Part shown: positions 31,980 through 44,664 of the stretch, one piece after another
Numbering within the stretch: position 1 is the first letter of the stretch
How the letters are laid out: the number at the start of each line of letters is the position of its first letter
Assembly (NCBI GenBank): GCA_021399445.1
Contig: JAJTUQ010000002.1
Span: 3,348,001 to 3,412,000, forward strand
DNA from: Xylogone sp. PMI_703
Lineage: Eukaryota; Ascomycota; Leotiomycetes
Reading direction: 5' to 3'
Length of the DNA stretch: 64,000 nt
The notes under the pieces: model-generated
Database searches by the model: none
What the model was told of the DNA's origin: nothing
What the model saw: only the letters and a program-made list of their open reading frames with translations
Translations under genes and position numbers: made by a program

Positions 31980-34900
31980 TTACTTGTAACCCCTCCACCT
32001 CTTCTTCACCTTCCCCTTCTTTGTTCTAGCTGGTGTGGCCTTTTCTACTTCTGCTGAGACGGAAACCACGTCTGTAACACCCATCCCAGCTTCTTCGACA
32101 TCAATACCTAATCCTTTCAGCTCATCGTCGTCCATGTCGCTCAATTCCTCGCTGAGCCTCGACACAACCTCTCTACCAATCCATTGGGATTCAACCAGTG
32201 TGGTCCCTTCTGGCTGGAAATCTTTGAGAAACCATGGGATGCCACCGCTGGTAAGCACATCGGAAGGATCGGTACTAGTCCCAGTATCCCCGTTCGAGAT
32301 AGGAGGGGTGGGAGGACCGGGCCGGGCAGGATTTTCAGGTGCCGAATAACCGTTGGTGTCTGGAGGAGTATTTGTAGATTCAATGCCATTACTTTGATTT
32401 TTGGACGTATCGTCTTCACCGTGAGCGTCAGTGTCAAGTTCCATGGCCTCCTTCTTCGGTTCTGCAATAATGGTATCCTCGTATTCCCCATCCGCATCAA
32501 CATCCATAGCATCAGCGACGTCAGGAATAGTAATACTGCTCTCCCCATTTTCGAAAGTCTCCCCATTTCCTTGACTCAACTCATCCAACTTGATTTGGTG
32601 ATCAATTGCAGTTTGATGATCAGCCTCATTCTCGACCTCCATGTCACCTGTTGATTCTCCAATAGATGTAGTAATTGAGCCTCGACGTGTTTCTAAACAC
32701 GCTTCGAGCATCGATTCCAGCTCCTTAAGTGGTTTATCTGTGGGTTTTTGGAGAATATCAGCCTCTGCCCGAACTGCCGCTTCTAGCTGTGCTTGGACAG
32801 CTTTGATAATTCGCTTGCCCAGTTTTCTGCGTTCTTTGATGTCGACAATTGGTTTTAGAGAGGGAACCAAACTTTCAGCGCTCCCACTTTCACCATTTAA
32901 CTGAATTTCCGCAGCGGGCTCGGTGTTGATACCTATACGGAACACCTCACAGAAATCATGTAAAAATGAAAGGGCAGTAACATAGAACCGCTTCTGCAGT
33001 TTCAGGCTTAGATCAACTAATCCCGTCGTAAATACTGATTTTATATCAAGCCTAGTATATCTGTTAATTTTATGTATCGGAATGTGACCTCAAGATTACT
33101 TACGCTAGAGCTTTCTCCACTATGGGAGGTAGCAACTTGGCAACTGGGAAATAGATTGTATCAACGGCATCAGCCTCAAGTTCTGCTGCCTGTAATTTCT
33201 CCAACTCTCGCTGCTTGACAGCTTGGGTTAGTTCTTTGAGACGCTCCAAGTCTTTGATCAGAGTCTTAGCAAACTCAATTCGTCGATCCAGCCGAGCTCT
33301 ACCAGCGTGACCCATGGCAGCAAAGTTTCTTCGTGTGAGCTCCATGGAAGAGAATGTCTCCATCTGTAGCTGCAACCGTTTAAGCAGGGCTGCTCCTCGT
33401 CTTGCCTCACGCTTCAATGTCCAATATCTACAAGCATCCGCAGCGAATTCTTTACGTCTCCGGATGGTGAAGCGTTGGAGTGAACTCTCAACAGCATTAT
33501 AAACAACTTGAGGGATTACGGGTGCTCCCGAAGGAAGTTTCCAGATGGGTTTCTGTGGCTGAGAGCCTTTCTTCTTGGGGTCAGCTGCCACAAGTGACGC
33601 TCGCGCACCGGCGGCTTGGGATTCATCTGGTTGATGCTCGGCGATAGCATTATGTCTCGCTGCCATGGCCAAAGCAGAAGCCTGACTATCAGCCCACAAG
33701 CGACCACGCATAGTTCTCTTATAAAATATGCGAGCTTCCCGAGTAGCAGCCACTACCTCGTTATCGCGAGCATAATCTGGGGGACAGTGCTTATCACAGA
33801 AGGCCTTTAAAACAGTTGTACCATCGAGCACGGCAAGCGTACCATGGTTGTTCTTCATTTTCAAGAACAATCTGGCTCGCCTTGCACATGTAACATGGAA
33901 TGCTTGATAACATGCCTTATTACCACATTGGATGCAAGCACCCATACGCTGTTGACAAATATAACATGTCAGCTTCCATCTTGTCTTCGGCACCTTCTCG
34001 ACATCCATGACTGGTTCCATAAATGTATGGTTCCCCAATGAGACTTCAGGGATCCACATTGCACATAGAAGATGGGCCCATTTCGAGGCATTAGTTTGTT
34101 TGAATGCACCGTCGGTGTTAGGGCAAAATATACAAGTCTGTAATCAAAGTCAGCACCAATATCCACATATGATTAATCTTTAGCAGTCATACCGGAATGC
34201 CTCGCCCAATCAACTGACACTTTCGACATAGCCATTGGCCTTCGGGAATGAATGGTACACCATAACATTCCTGGTGTACTGCCAAATCACATCCGTCACA
34301 AAAGACAATGGCATTGGTATTTTCGCAGTCTCCATCATCGCAAATGGCACATTTACTATCTTGCTCCTCACCAGGGAATGGCTCACCATTTACGGCGGCA
34401 GCTGAGCTTGATCGTGGCCGGTGAGTCTGTGGCGGTTTTGGATTTGGCTTAGGTATCCGTTTCTCTAATGCATGCCATTCCTTCTCGATCTTAGTTATTG
34501 TGATTTCAAAAATCTCTCGGGTAATCGGCTCGAACTCTAAAGCTTTGCGTTCGTTGTTGTATTCTTGCAGCCATTTATCATCCTGCTCATCCATGTCGTA
34601 TTCTACTCTTCCAACACCGCCACTTGCAATCGTAATCATTGAATCTCCGTCAGACTTGAAGCCTGGGCCAAGATCAAGATCCTCATCTAGGTTCGTATCG
34701 GAGACTTTAATGAGCTTGCGCTCGGGTCGAATAAATATATCGCTTTCTTGATAACCCACATTGGCCATGGACTTGTCGACATAGCGAACCAGTCCCAATG
34801 CCTTATCTTCAAAGCGCAGGAGAGTGTCTGTCTTTCGATATGATGGCGTCGGGAGAGTCAACCTCTCCTTCTGCTGTGGTGGTACTACTACCTTTGGTGT

Positions 34901-35704
34901 TTTAGGTGATTTGTTTTGTGCTATAGGAAGTGTTAGACCTTGGCTTAGTTTCGCGGCTCGTGCTGCAAAGAATGCCACGGGATCTTTGGGTGGCCGCCCA
35001 GGTCTCCTCTTTCCACCACCTGGAGTACCTGGTATGGCAAAGGTGATGATAGTATCACCTGCAACAGATCCGCTCGGAGTTCCCTCACCTTCGCTCATTG
35101 GTTTAGGCATCTCAATGCTGTAGATACCATTTGAGCCATTGATTGACAGTTCTGGGGAGCCAAGTGCTCCAGGTGTAAGAGGTATGGCTTTCGGTATACC
35201 TTCAACCTCCTCGGCACTAAACGCTCTAAGAGGGGCCTCAATATCTAGATTGGGATGAAATTCCTCCCACGCTCGTTCCTCTCTTGGCTTATATCCGTCG
35301 CTTTGTACAACCGCAGCCGCCTGGGCGGCAGAGCTAAACCTCATGGCAGGCTCTTGTGTTCGTGGCGTAGTACGCGCTCTTGTGCTGCGATCACGTCGAG
35401 GATATACAACTGGCTGTACGCCGTTCGCAAGGTTTTCGCGTCCTATGCGCCCCCGGGGGCCAACATAATTGTATCCTCCAGGGCCAGTCCCACCAACTGG
35501 GATTTCGGTACCGTCTTCGTCTACATATCTTCCTCCTCCGCCAGGTCCACCTGGTATGTATCTGCGCTTCTTTTGCGGCGGCTCGGAGCCAGCATTTACT
35601 GGAGTTGCCTTATCAGACCTGCCGCCAGACGATTTGGGGCGAGAAGATCTAGGGCGGGTTCGAGACCCCCCTGAACGTTTCGGCGTGCCTGGTACAGGCG
35701 CCAT
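31980..35704 (-). CDS. nto1: Nto1/BRPF-type PHD scaffold of a MYST acetyltransferase complex
   Basis: Three exons on the minus strand, 35704-34193, 34137-33104 and 33051-31980, encode 1205 aa. Introns are 55 and 52 nt. The N-terminus is basic and low complexity (GSRTRPRSSRPKSSGGRSDK), with an AT-hook-like RRPGRPPK near residue 235. An enhancer-of-polycomb-like segment follows (LTLPTPSYRKTD...YVDKSMANVGYQESDIF). A C4HC3 PHD finger (CAICDDGDCENTNAIVFCDG to WLCRKC) sits near 455-500. The extended zinc knuckle/PHD2 begins TCIFCPNTDGAFKQTN and runs CYICQQRMGACIQCGNKAC to the CDKHCPPDY end. This PHD-knuckle-PHD order with an EPL region is the signature of Nto1/BRPF proteins, scaffolds of the NuA3 H3 acetyltransferase that read methylated or unmodified H3 tails. 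A helical region and an acidic tail ending in KKGKVKKRWRGYK complete the protein. I see no clear bromodomain or PWWP. Confidence 0.9.
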
Positions 35705-38700
35705 GCCTCAGAAAGCACTGTTAACACTTCAATATTGTTGTATATCCTTTGAACTCTGAGAATCAGCGCGTGGGGTATTATGATGGGGAAGCAGGCTTGC
35801 AGGCTCCAGGAACGGTTAAGTGCATCGGGATGTTTCGAAAGAGCCTGGAGAATATATCTGACTGCTAGAGGACCCCAGAGCGACTATTTGCACTGTCACT
35901 ACAAGGTGTAAAGGTTGGCGCTGATGAACAGAACAGATGAGCAACAAGATGGACGTTAACTTTACCTTGACGCGAGGTACGCCGATGGTTCAGTATCGCC
36001 TAAAGAGGCTCGTTAAGGAGTAACGCCTTACTATATTTAGAAAGGCGCGATGCGGGCAGCCGCTTACGGAAAGGCGTGCTCATTGAGGCCGCACAAACGA
36101 AAGCTTAGCTTCTCCAACAACAGGAGGGAATGAAGGCATCGCAACAATTCCAAAATCCAGAAAGTGAATGAAAACAGTCGCGAAAGCTAGAATGTTATTT
36201 GATTACGGCTTCTATCATTTGTAGATTCGTTCAATCTCCAAAATACTCTTAATTGCGATACCAATCCAAAATAGAGCAAAAATCTCCCGCATCTGCGGGG
36301 TTTTCGTTATGCTTAACTTAGTCGATCCACAGATCTCACACTGTCGTCGATTCATGCAAGGCAACCTGGGGAAAATGGCGCCGTTCTTTCCGTGTCTGAA
36401 CGCAAAATCTACCCGTCTTAGTCTAATAGATATCTTCTGCTCGGACTAATTTCATATTCCATTGCCTCGGTCGCAGTCGCAAACCAGCTACTTACAACTT
36501 CCATGAGGTGCATAATAGGATTTTGGTGGCTTGGGGAGTTGCAGGCCTTTAGCAGTATCATGAAATCATTTCCGGCTTAGTTATGATGTGGATGCAACGC
36601 AGTTGTGAATGCGACGGTGTCTGATCCGACACCCATACTTCAGTCGATCGCTCTGATTACGAGAATGGCTTGCTTAAAAAGTCGGTCTACTCACGTCATT
36701 TCCTCGCACAAACCTTATGATACAATATCTGTGCGCTTGAGACTCAGATCCAGATAGAGAGAAAATGACAGGCAGTCCACCTTCGTTTCCTGCATCATCT
36801 AACTTTCTAGAAGTTTACCCCATTCTGCAACGGACTAGGCGGATTTATACGACGCTATGTCTTAACCCAATTCTTTCCCTCGGCGGGGTATTGTGTTATC
36901 ATACCCCAACCCTCTCGTGCCTGCTCGTAGAGAGCGGTGAGTTGACCTTTGCGAATCTTAGAAGTATTCCTAGCTCTAGAAAGTGTAAAGTAAATTCGGA
37001 TGAGGAATTTTCTTCCAAGCACATCGCAGTACTTTGATTCTGGAGTGATTCCAACCCTCTCCAGCTTTCTGGGAACAGACAGTACATCATATAAGGGTAC
37101 GCACTTTAATATCTTGTCATTGCAAATCACAAATTAATTTAAACATCACTTACTTATATTCAAACCTTAAGTTAATACTATGCAAGATAATATTCGTATT
37201 CTCGTAGTGTCGAGGTGTTGCATAGCAATCGGGCTAGTCTACGTTATAGAATCGCAGCTTACAACAAAGCATGAAGACATACTGCGACCGAAGACATGGT
37301 TCCTAATTAAGAATGAACTTTTCGCTTTACTTGCCGGCATTTGTTTTCTACATTACTGTCATAATTTCGGTTTAGGTCGCTGTATCCTAGTCCAGGCCAT
37401 CTTTTGGTCTGCTTTCGATAGGACCTACTAGCTGCATTCCCATATCTAGATAACTCATCGCATCCTCGCTATTGATCTTTTCACCGCTAGAATATATTGT
37501 TTGATACTGGGAGACCAACGACTTTCATGCAGACTATTAGGTCAGCCGCACGTTTACAGACTTCCGAGCACTCCTCCACTTTTGCGCTGTTCACACAGAA
37601 ATGCTACGTAAAATTGAGCAACTGAGCCCAGGAAGCCACTGACCTTGCAATTAGATACACAGTATTACGTAGATGCTATTAGTGTCGTATATGTGGCTCA
37701 AGAGAGCTCGGAAATGAGCCTAGTCATTCCCCACGGGTGCTACATTATTTACTTAGCATCAGCCCAGATACCCGCGTCCAAAAAAAAATTATCTATATTT
37801 AATCCCGTCATTTGGAATCGGCATCTACTATTTGATATATCGCTACTTCATCTACTTTCACTCGCCTATCCAATTGAGGTTTTATCTGCTATTGACCGTT
37901 GATTTTATCCGGATTTACGAACGATGTAGCTGACCACTGTAGGCAATTATCATTTCTACTGCGCTACCGAAATACCAGCTGGCCGGCAGCTAATAGTCAC
38001 GCAAGCGCTTCCATTTATCTAATGTTGCAATAAGTTCTATTGATACTACAGGGCCGTATTCTTGTTGGGGAAGAATCCTTGATATCATGTGTAGCATTCA
38101 AGGTTCAATTATATGAATACAATAAACCTGTGACTCTTCTAGGCCAATTATCCTCAGACATAAGATTTCAACATGATCAAGGAAAGCGCTCCCATAATAT
38201 CTTGTGATTCGAGACCGAGAAAATAAAGATCGTACTTCAGGTCTTGCTACCTCCGTACAGATATATATCCTTACATAACATCTCTAACCTTTTCTTTCCC
38301 TCTCCATTGAAGGAAGCAAATCCTTCAACTTGTAGGAATAAGGATTCAGTATATGTATGACATGAATTACAGGCCTTGATCACTACCACGAAATTGGAAG
38401 ATATTACCTATAGCATTGTCCTCCCACCACGAATACTAGAGCAGCCGTCTCTATTTAGAAACTGGGCGCAGTCCGGGATCTTTTTAGTACGCGTCCCTTT
38501 AGTACTGTTGCCACTTCGTTACAAAACTGAGGGATTAAAACCGCCCGTATGTAACTATACTAGCAAACTGATACAACTCCTTTTGAGGAGTGTGCTCCGC
38601 CACCTCTCATGGGGCTCTTGTGTGACAAGTGTATGCACAAATTGGGGGAAATAATTGATACCAAATCTTGGACTAAATATATCAGGAAAGACTTTTGGAA

Positions 38701-39006
38701 GCGCAATTTCCTACAACTGGTCCCGAAATTTGTAAAGACCAGTGTTCCTGAGATCAAGGAGCAGAAGGGGTCTCGAAGCTTCTAGTTGGGGTGAAAAATT
38801 AATGAGACTAAAATCCTAGTAGACTACAAGCAACATTGACTGATTACTTTTCTATACATAATCGGAGCTCACGCTTCACCGCCAACAGTCCCTAGCTTTC
38901 ATGAGGATTAGCGTTGTTTTTCTGCCCCTCCCCATTCACCACGAGCTTCCCAACAGGATAACTTTTCTATAAATAAGGTGTTATCTTGTTGGTGGTCAAT
39001 ATAACG
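35705..39006. other. 3.3-kb gene-free AT-rich tract
   Basis: Between the divergent Nto1 and dynactin p62 genes. No frame longer than about 90 codons and no family motif is visible. Sequence from ~36.5 kb on is AT-rich with frequent TA steps. This is compatible with a decayed, possibly RIP-mutated repeat, but I could not identify one. The last ~100 bases are the p62 leader. Confidence 0.5.
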
Positions 39007-40789
39007 ATGGCTTCCTTTGTGCCTTATACCTATATACAGTGTCCATGCTCAGAGATACCAACCTCAGCGCGGACAATCGACTCAGATCCAATCCCACAAA
39101 CGGAGGAAGACGAGGAAGAAGGCCGTAACTTTGATCCTAGTGCGCCACGCGCCAACTATGCGCTGTATCCTCTAGAACACCTTTTGTATTGCGAGGATTG
39201 CCACCAGATACGATGCCCTCGCTGTTATCTGGAAGAAATTTTGACGTGGTACTGCCCGAATTGTCTCTTCGAAGTTCCTAGTAGTACCGTGAAATCCGAA
39301 GGAAATAGGCATGCTGCTCTCTAATACGTGGTGGTTTAAGATTGTAACTGATTAGTTAATTTCTAGATGCACACGGAACTGTTTTAATTGCCCGATATGC
39401 ACGTCACCTCTTGCAGTCACCAATCTAGAACTACCGCCTACTGGGCTGGGAGCTGAGTTTGCTACACCGATCGGATCTTATGTTTTAAGCTGCGGTCATT
39501 GTACATGGAGTTCGAAAGAGATAGGAGTTCAGTTCGAGAAGTCAAACGGGATTTATTCACAGTTGTCAAAAATCAAAAACGGAGGAGGTTCAAGATTGAC
39601 GGCAAAAGAACGAAGAAGGGACAATAGAGACGAGCATAGAGGGAGTTTCACTTCATCATCTCCCCTCATTGAAGAGCCCTTCGAACCACACTCCCTCGAA
39701 CTAGACGAGATATTAGATACAGAAAGCCACTTCTCAAATCTACTATCTTTCTATAAGTCACAAGCTGCAGATACGGCGCCCTCTGGTTCTCTTGGATTCG
39801 CCGGGGATTATGGCTTTGGCTCACCTGGTGCGTTATCGCGAATCATGGGACTATATGCAGGAGGCGCGGACAAGAAAATAAAAACCAAACCAAAGCCCAT
39901 GAGAGAAGCCGTGGATGTCTCTGAAGGCTTGCAGATTTTGCGTTCGGAAGACGAAAATGTTAATAGATTACGCAGGGGAGGATGGAATTACACAACCTCC
40001 CTCACTCAACGAAGGGAACAGCTTCACAACCCGCAATTCGTTGATGATCTCCGCCCTATAGCCACACTCCTCCGCACTAAACGTTCAAAACGTTGCAAAC
40101 AGTGCCGCCACATCCTTTCAAAACCCGAATCGAAAGTCCAAACGACACGTTTCCGTATTCGTCTCGTAGCGCAGAATTACGTACCCAGCATCTCAATCAA
40201 GCCAATCCAATCTATACCACCAGGACAATCCTCCCTCCTGGCACCTCTGAGACCAACACAATTTGTTCTCACCTTCCGAAACCCTCTTTTCGATGCTGTG
40301 AAAGTCAGCATTGCTACTCCTGCAGAGACTTCAGGCAGATTTAAGAGTAAAGTCACAATTCTGTGTCCGCAATTTGAAGTAGGTGCCAACACTGATATGT
40401 GGGATGAAGCATTAAGAGAAGGAGGAGGGGGAGGTAAAGGCGGAGAAAGCAAGGAGAAGAGAAGAACTAAAGCAGAAGCAAGCGAAGGACAACCCCAGGC
40501 TGAGGCTGGCAAAGTATGGGAATACGGCCGGAACTGGGTTAGTGTGGTTCTGGAGGTTGTGCCAGCAAGCTTGAAAATGGCGACGGATGATGGTCCACTA
40601 AAGGAAGATGAGGATTTACTTGAGATCCCAGTGTTCGTTAGATTAGAGTGGGAGACGGATGTAGCTCAGGATGAGGGGGGTGAGGGTACACTGGCACCTG
40701 CAATAGGCAAAGACAAAGAGACTCCTCGAGAGAAGAGAGAACTGGCGTATTGGTGTGTCCTTGGGATTGGAAGGATAGCGCAGGTATAG
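39007..40789 (+). CDS. Dynactin subunit p62 (DCTN4 / ropy-2 type)
   Basis: Two exons, 39007-39308 and 39367-40789, encode 574 aa. The 58-nt intron begins GC (AG|GCATGC) and ends TTCTAG. It is required to join SEGNR to CTRNCFNCPIC, a contiguous conserved p62 motif. Zinc-binding cysteine clusters are YIQCPCSEI, LLYCEDCHQIRCPRCYLEEI with WYCPNC, RNCFNCPICTSPL and LSCGHCTWSS. Together they give the RING-like N-terminus of the dynactin p62 family. A helical middle (DEILDTESHFSNLLSFYKSQ), the KRCKQCRHILSKPE cluster and a beta-rich C-terminus (VPSISIKPIQSIPPGQSSLL, LTFRNPLFDAVKVSIATP) follow as in the family. p62 sits at the pointed end of the dynactin filament with Arp11, p25 and p27 and takes part in dynein cargo attachment and nuclear migration. 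Start codon 39007 was chosen over the frame's earlier non-conserved extension. Confidence 0.93.
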
Positions 40790-41125
40790 AATTTCTTTTA
40801 CTGATAAAATATACCCATTTGCAGTCCTTCTGCAGAAGAATCTCATGTTAACTTTTATCAAGTAATCATCAAACACAGTGAGCTTTTTCTTTGTTGGCTG
40901 AAATGGGAATTTTCATGAATGCTTAGAAGCTTTTACTGATTTTTGTAAAGTAAGCCCTACAGACGCCAAAACCATGACCCATGTATGACAGAGCAAAACA
41001 GCTCCGATTCCCAATCAGCCAGATCCACCTCCCATAATAACCATTTCTTTGCATCATGCATGGATACTCCCTCAAAGTACCATGACAGTTCCCACCACCT
41101 TTTTGTCTTTTGAGAATCAAGTGAT
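40790..41125. other. Convergent 3' flanks of p62 and eS7
   Basis: A 336-base spacer between two convergent genes. It holds the two 3' untranslated regions and nothing else I can identify. Confidence 0.6.
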
Positions 41126-42274
41126 CTAATAGTCACCAATGGAGCTCTGGGGGAACTCAAAGGTAACACCACGGCCAGTCAAACGTCTGTAGACCTCAGA
41201 GTAGGTATCAAGTCTGTGGTCAACACCTCCCTTCTCCTTCTCATCGAGGATGATCTTCAACAGCTTGCTGCCATCTTCCTTGGTGCGGAGACGCTTGCCG
41301 ACAATCTCGACAGGGTAGACAATGTCGGTGAGAATGGCGTCGTGGACAGCAGTGAGGGTTCGGGAGCGTGGTCGCTTCTGGGTCTGAGAAGTGCGAGAGC
41401 GGGCAGAACGCTTGGGACGAGGGAGGATACGGCGAGAGGCAAGGATCAAAACGTGGCGGTCGGAGAATTTCTTCTCGAGCTCACGAGTGAGACTAGTGAT
41501 GGAGTATATTAGCAATTGACCAATTCAGTTATGTTCGGGTTAAGAAGAAGGTTGAATAGCACAGAGCTGAAGGGGAGTTAGGTACATACCGTTGCTGCAC
41601 TCGGTGGAAACCTTGAAGGGATGGGACGGGGACAAAGATGACAATAGCCTTCTTGCCGTGGCCAACTTCAATCTGCACACAAACGCGATCAAAGTCAGCA
41701 GGCGATCTCCATGAAACTCAAGAAGAAGAGACCAAAAATATTTTAATCTGCAATCTTCCAGCGAAATCTCATGGTCCGCAGCCCGTCCGATTCCACAAAA
41801 ACTGCCAACAGCGCCGACAAAGAAACATGCCCCATAACACATTTCAGGGTGTAGTGATGTTTCTCTCTCTATTTCTTCTTTGTGGATATTCTTCAATATT
41901 CAATACAAAGGACGTGCATCCCATAAAGGGGGAGATCGTCCAGTATATCTCCAATCTAGAAAAAAGAGATCGAAAGACTCAAGTCCATGCGTATATGTAT
42001 GATAGATATTCCTCGTCGACGCCCGCAGTGTGTGTACTCGTATTTTAAAGCTGCATCCCATAAAATATCCTCCGATTCCGATCAATTGCCTTCAAGGAAT
42101 AGTGTATTTCTAGCTCACCTCTCTGGCAGACACAAACTGAAGTGGTCTCAACGCAGCCTTCAAATCAGGGGTGTTGGACTCGAGATCGTAGAGAGCGCCA
42201 GCAATGCTGGTCTCGAGCTCAGATGGGCTCTGGCGAGATGGGCTGTTAGCCGCGATCTTGTTGAGGGCACTCAT
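41126..42274 (-). CDS. rps7: 40S ribosomal protein eS7
   Basis: Three exons on the minus strand, 42274-42119, 41672-41590 and 41492-41126, encode 201 aa, the usual eS7 length. The first intron is unusually long for this window (446 nt, GTGAGC...GTGCAG); the second is 97 nt (GTATGT...CTAG). The spliced protein reads [100 protein letters not shown], and ends [13 protein letters not shown]. These are family hallmarks. eS7 is a small-subunit protein needed for late 18S rRNA processing. Long early introns are common in fungal ribosomal protein genes and sometimes regulate expression or host snoRNAs. No clean C/D box pair was found in this one. Confidence 0.97.
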
Positions 42275-42954
42275 GGTGGATTGCGATGTTGGCGACGGAT
42301 GAGGTTGTCGGGAAAGTATCGCTGGAACTTTTCGTATATTGGAGATTTCGGGTTGGCACTAGTATGGGAAATTAGGCGAGAAGATTAGCTCTAGGGTCGG
42401 GTTTAGCCCTACTACACTTCTGAGTGACTAGTGGTTGGCAGCGAGGATTCCCCACCAACCCGAGCGCCCAACCAACTATTACTCCCATCGAGTACAGCCG
42501 TATGTCTCTGATACTTTCACGGGTAATGGCTGAAAAGCGCAGCAAAATGTCATTTCAAAATCAGTTAGCAGGAATGTAGAAGCTCTATGGCCTTGTCCCA
42601 TTAACACATAAAGTAATACAACCTCCGATGAATTTCTTATAGTGGCAGAGACACGATCGGTATTCCATATTTTCGCCAGTACAAGAATATCCCTTCCCCA
42701 GCCCCGTTGGGCGTCTCGCTAATAATGAAGTTCCGTTCTCTACCGTGCCTACGTTGCAGCTTAGCCTGTGCTTAGCCATCATACTAGTAAAATGACAGCA
42801 TCTGGCACCTCAGGGACTCGCTATATAGAAAAGATAACAATAGCAGTGAGGAATTAAATGCAAAAAAGGGGTTGAAAGATTGCAGCTGACGTAAGAAGAG
42901 AGTTCTTGCAAATAAAACTATTTATTCTTCAAAGGAAGTCCAAAAAAGTGTTTG
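42275..42954. other. rps7 promoter and tRNA 3' flank
   Basis: A 0.7-kb spacer with the rps7 upstream region. It contains no gene. A minus-strand T6 terminator for the tRNA lies at 42942-42947. Confidence 0.6.
42942..42947 (-). terminator. Pol III terminator of tRNA-Ser
   Basis: Six A on the plus strand are six T on the tRNA strand, starting 8 bases after the discriminator base. This is a standard RNA polymerase III stop. Confidence 0.85.
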
Positions 42955-43056
42955 CGACGCCTGTGTGATTCGAACACACGCTCCCGAAGGAAATGCCTCT
43001 CTATAGTTATGGCGAACCATAGCAGGGCACCACGTTAACCACTCCGTCAAAGCGCC
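42955..43056 (-). tRNA. tRNA-Ser(GCT) with 21-nt intron
   Basis: Read on the minus strand, the acceptor strand GGCGCTT pairs with AGGCGTC (two G-U wobbles) and G is the discriminator. The D arm is ACGGAGTGGTTAACGT and the anticodon stem GTGCC/GGCAT. The anticodon loop is CTGCTA + intron + A, giving anticodon GCT, which decodes AGC/AGU serine codons. An extended variable arm (TCC-TTCG-GGA type) marks a class II tRNA, and the T arm is GTGTG-TTCGAAT-CACAC. The intron (plus-strand 42999-43019) lies one base 3' of the anticodon, the canonical site. With the adjacent loop base it forms a small ATGG-TTCG-CCAT hairpin. Length is 102 nt unspliced and 81 nt mature. Confidence 0.95.
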
Positions 43057-44664
43057 TGTTGTTCGCTACCTGCTTAATTAAACCTATCAAGGACTTCTAC
43101 CTAACCAGCCACTGCCGGCTGGCCAATTGCAAGGCCCGGAGCGAGAGCGCTAAGCCGCATTGTACCATTCCATTCTTAGAGAGCTTGATACACCCAGCTT
43201 TGCAGGCATTATTAGAAATATGTAGGTCCTCGACAGGCTTGAAAGTACCTATAGATCTTCCGCTGCCACAGCTACAGTAAACTGATTTCGAGGACAATGA
43301 CACATTCTGTTTCATCATCCTATCGTGGATTTATTTGACGGAACATTCATGATCTGGAGGAAGCCTTTCAATTTCAGGTTGCACCATCCGTATTCTGGTC
43401 CTTTTAGGTGGATCCTTTGACGCATATTATTAGTTTACTAGCGAAGTATTCTTCAAGCTGCTACTACATCATATCAAGCGTTGTTCCACAGTACCCTTCG
43501 ACAGTCACGTTATTATTGTACATTGAAGTGCATTTGTGCAGAGGATTTCTCGATCGAGATATTGTACGTTTAATTGCTTTGCGATCAGGTACGGAGAATA
43601 AGCCCTGTTCGCCAATACTATTCCGTATGGTTTGAAACAACCAGTCCTCGAATGGTCTGTCGTATGGATCCGCGTCTATTGGATAGGACAATGTAAAGTG
43701 CAGCTGAAGAAGGTATATGCAGATAATACTACTATATAAACTTGGAATAAGTATATTAATAGGCTAGTTACTTCTATATAAGTAATACCTTCTTTCCTTC
43801 CACGCCTTTACCAACTGAGGTTTGGGAACACTGCATATGCAAATTGATGCGCGTTTCTTAGGTAAAAGGTTGACTAGGACTGTCAGTAAACCCACTTCTA
43901 CATAGCGATGGCCAAGAACCATACATGTCGCCTGTTATTCACAACCAGCTTGTTTGGATCTATCACTGCCACCATCATGCTGACCAGACTTTCCTACCTT
44001 AAGACGAAATTGAGCAAGATCAGTTATTTGAGCAGTCTTTACCAAAACCACACAACATCACAATTGAAAGTACACATATATGCACACATAATATGAAGGT
44101 GTAGAAAATGTATGTATAATGCTCGCTAAAGAATATCTAGAGAAAAAAGAAGATGAGTAGGAAACCCGCTCTGGCAAGCACAACAATCTACGCAGAAGCG
44201 ACAGCTCAGAAGAATAGTCCAACCAAAAAGTAAAGCAATTCGGTTTTTTATAGTGTTTTTGCCCTGACACTTAAAAGAAAAACGCCCTCTCCCTTCATGA
44301 AAGGTTCTAGTCAAAACAAGAACACAGATACACAAACATAAATGAAATAAAAACTTCCCAGAACGCTTTAAAAAAGAGTTGCCTCCGCGTCCGAGGAGTA
44401 TATATAAAGGGAAATGCAGTGATATTTCCCAATTTCCTTGATCCAAATTCCGCCTGCCTCCCCAGGAAAAATAACAAGGATAACGGAAGACGAACGCGAC
44501 CAGACCTGCTGTTTGCGAAAGAAAGAAGAAAGGATCCATATCCCAGATAACATCAGATGAGAAATAAGGAGCGTAGAGGTCCGATCCGAGCCCAATTCCG
44601 TAGTCCAACACCAAACCGTACAAATATCCAGGCTGTAGGAAGCCTCATTTTCATGTCATAGAAC
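43057..44664. other. Gene-free AT-rich tract
   Basis: A 1.6-kb stretch between the tRNA and the 3' end of the F-box gene. It holds only short frames without motifs. The right part is probably the 3' flank of the F-box/WD40 gene. Confidence 0.5.
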
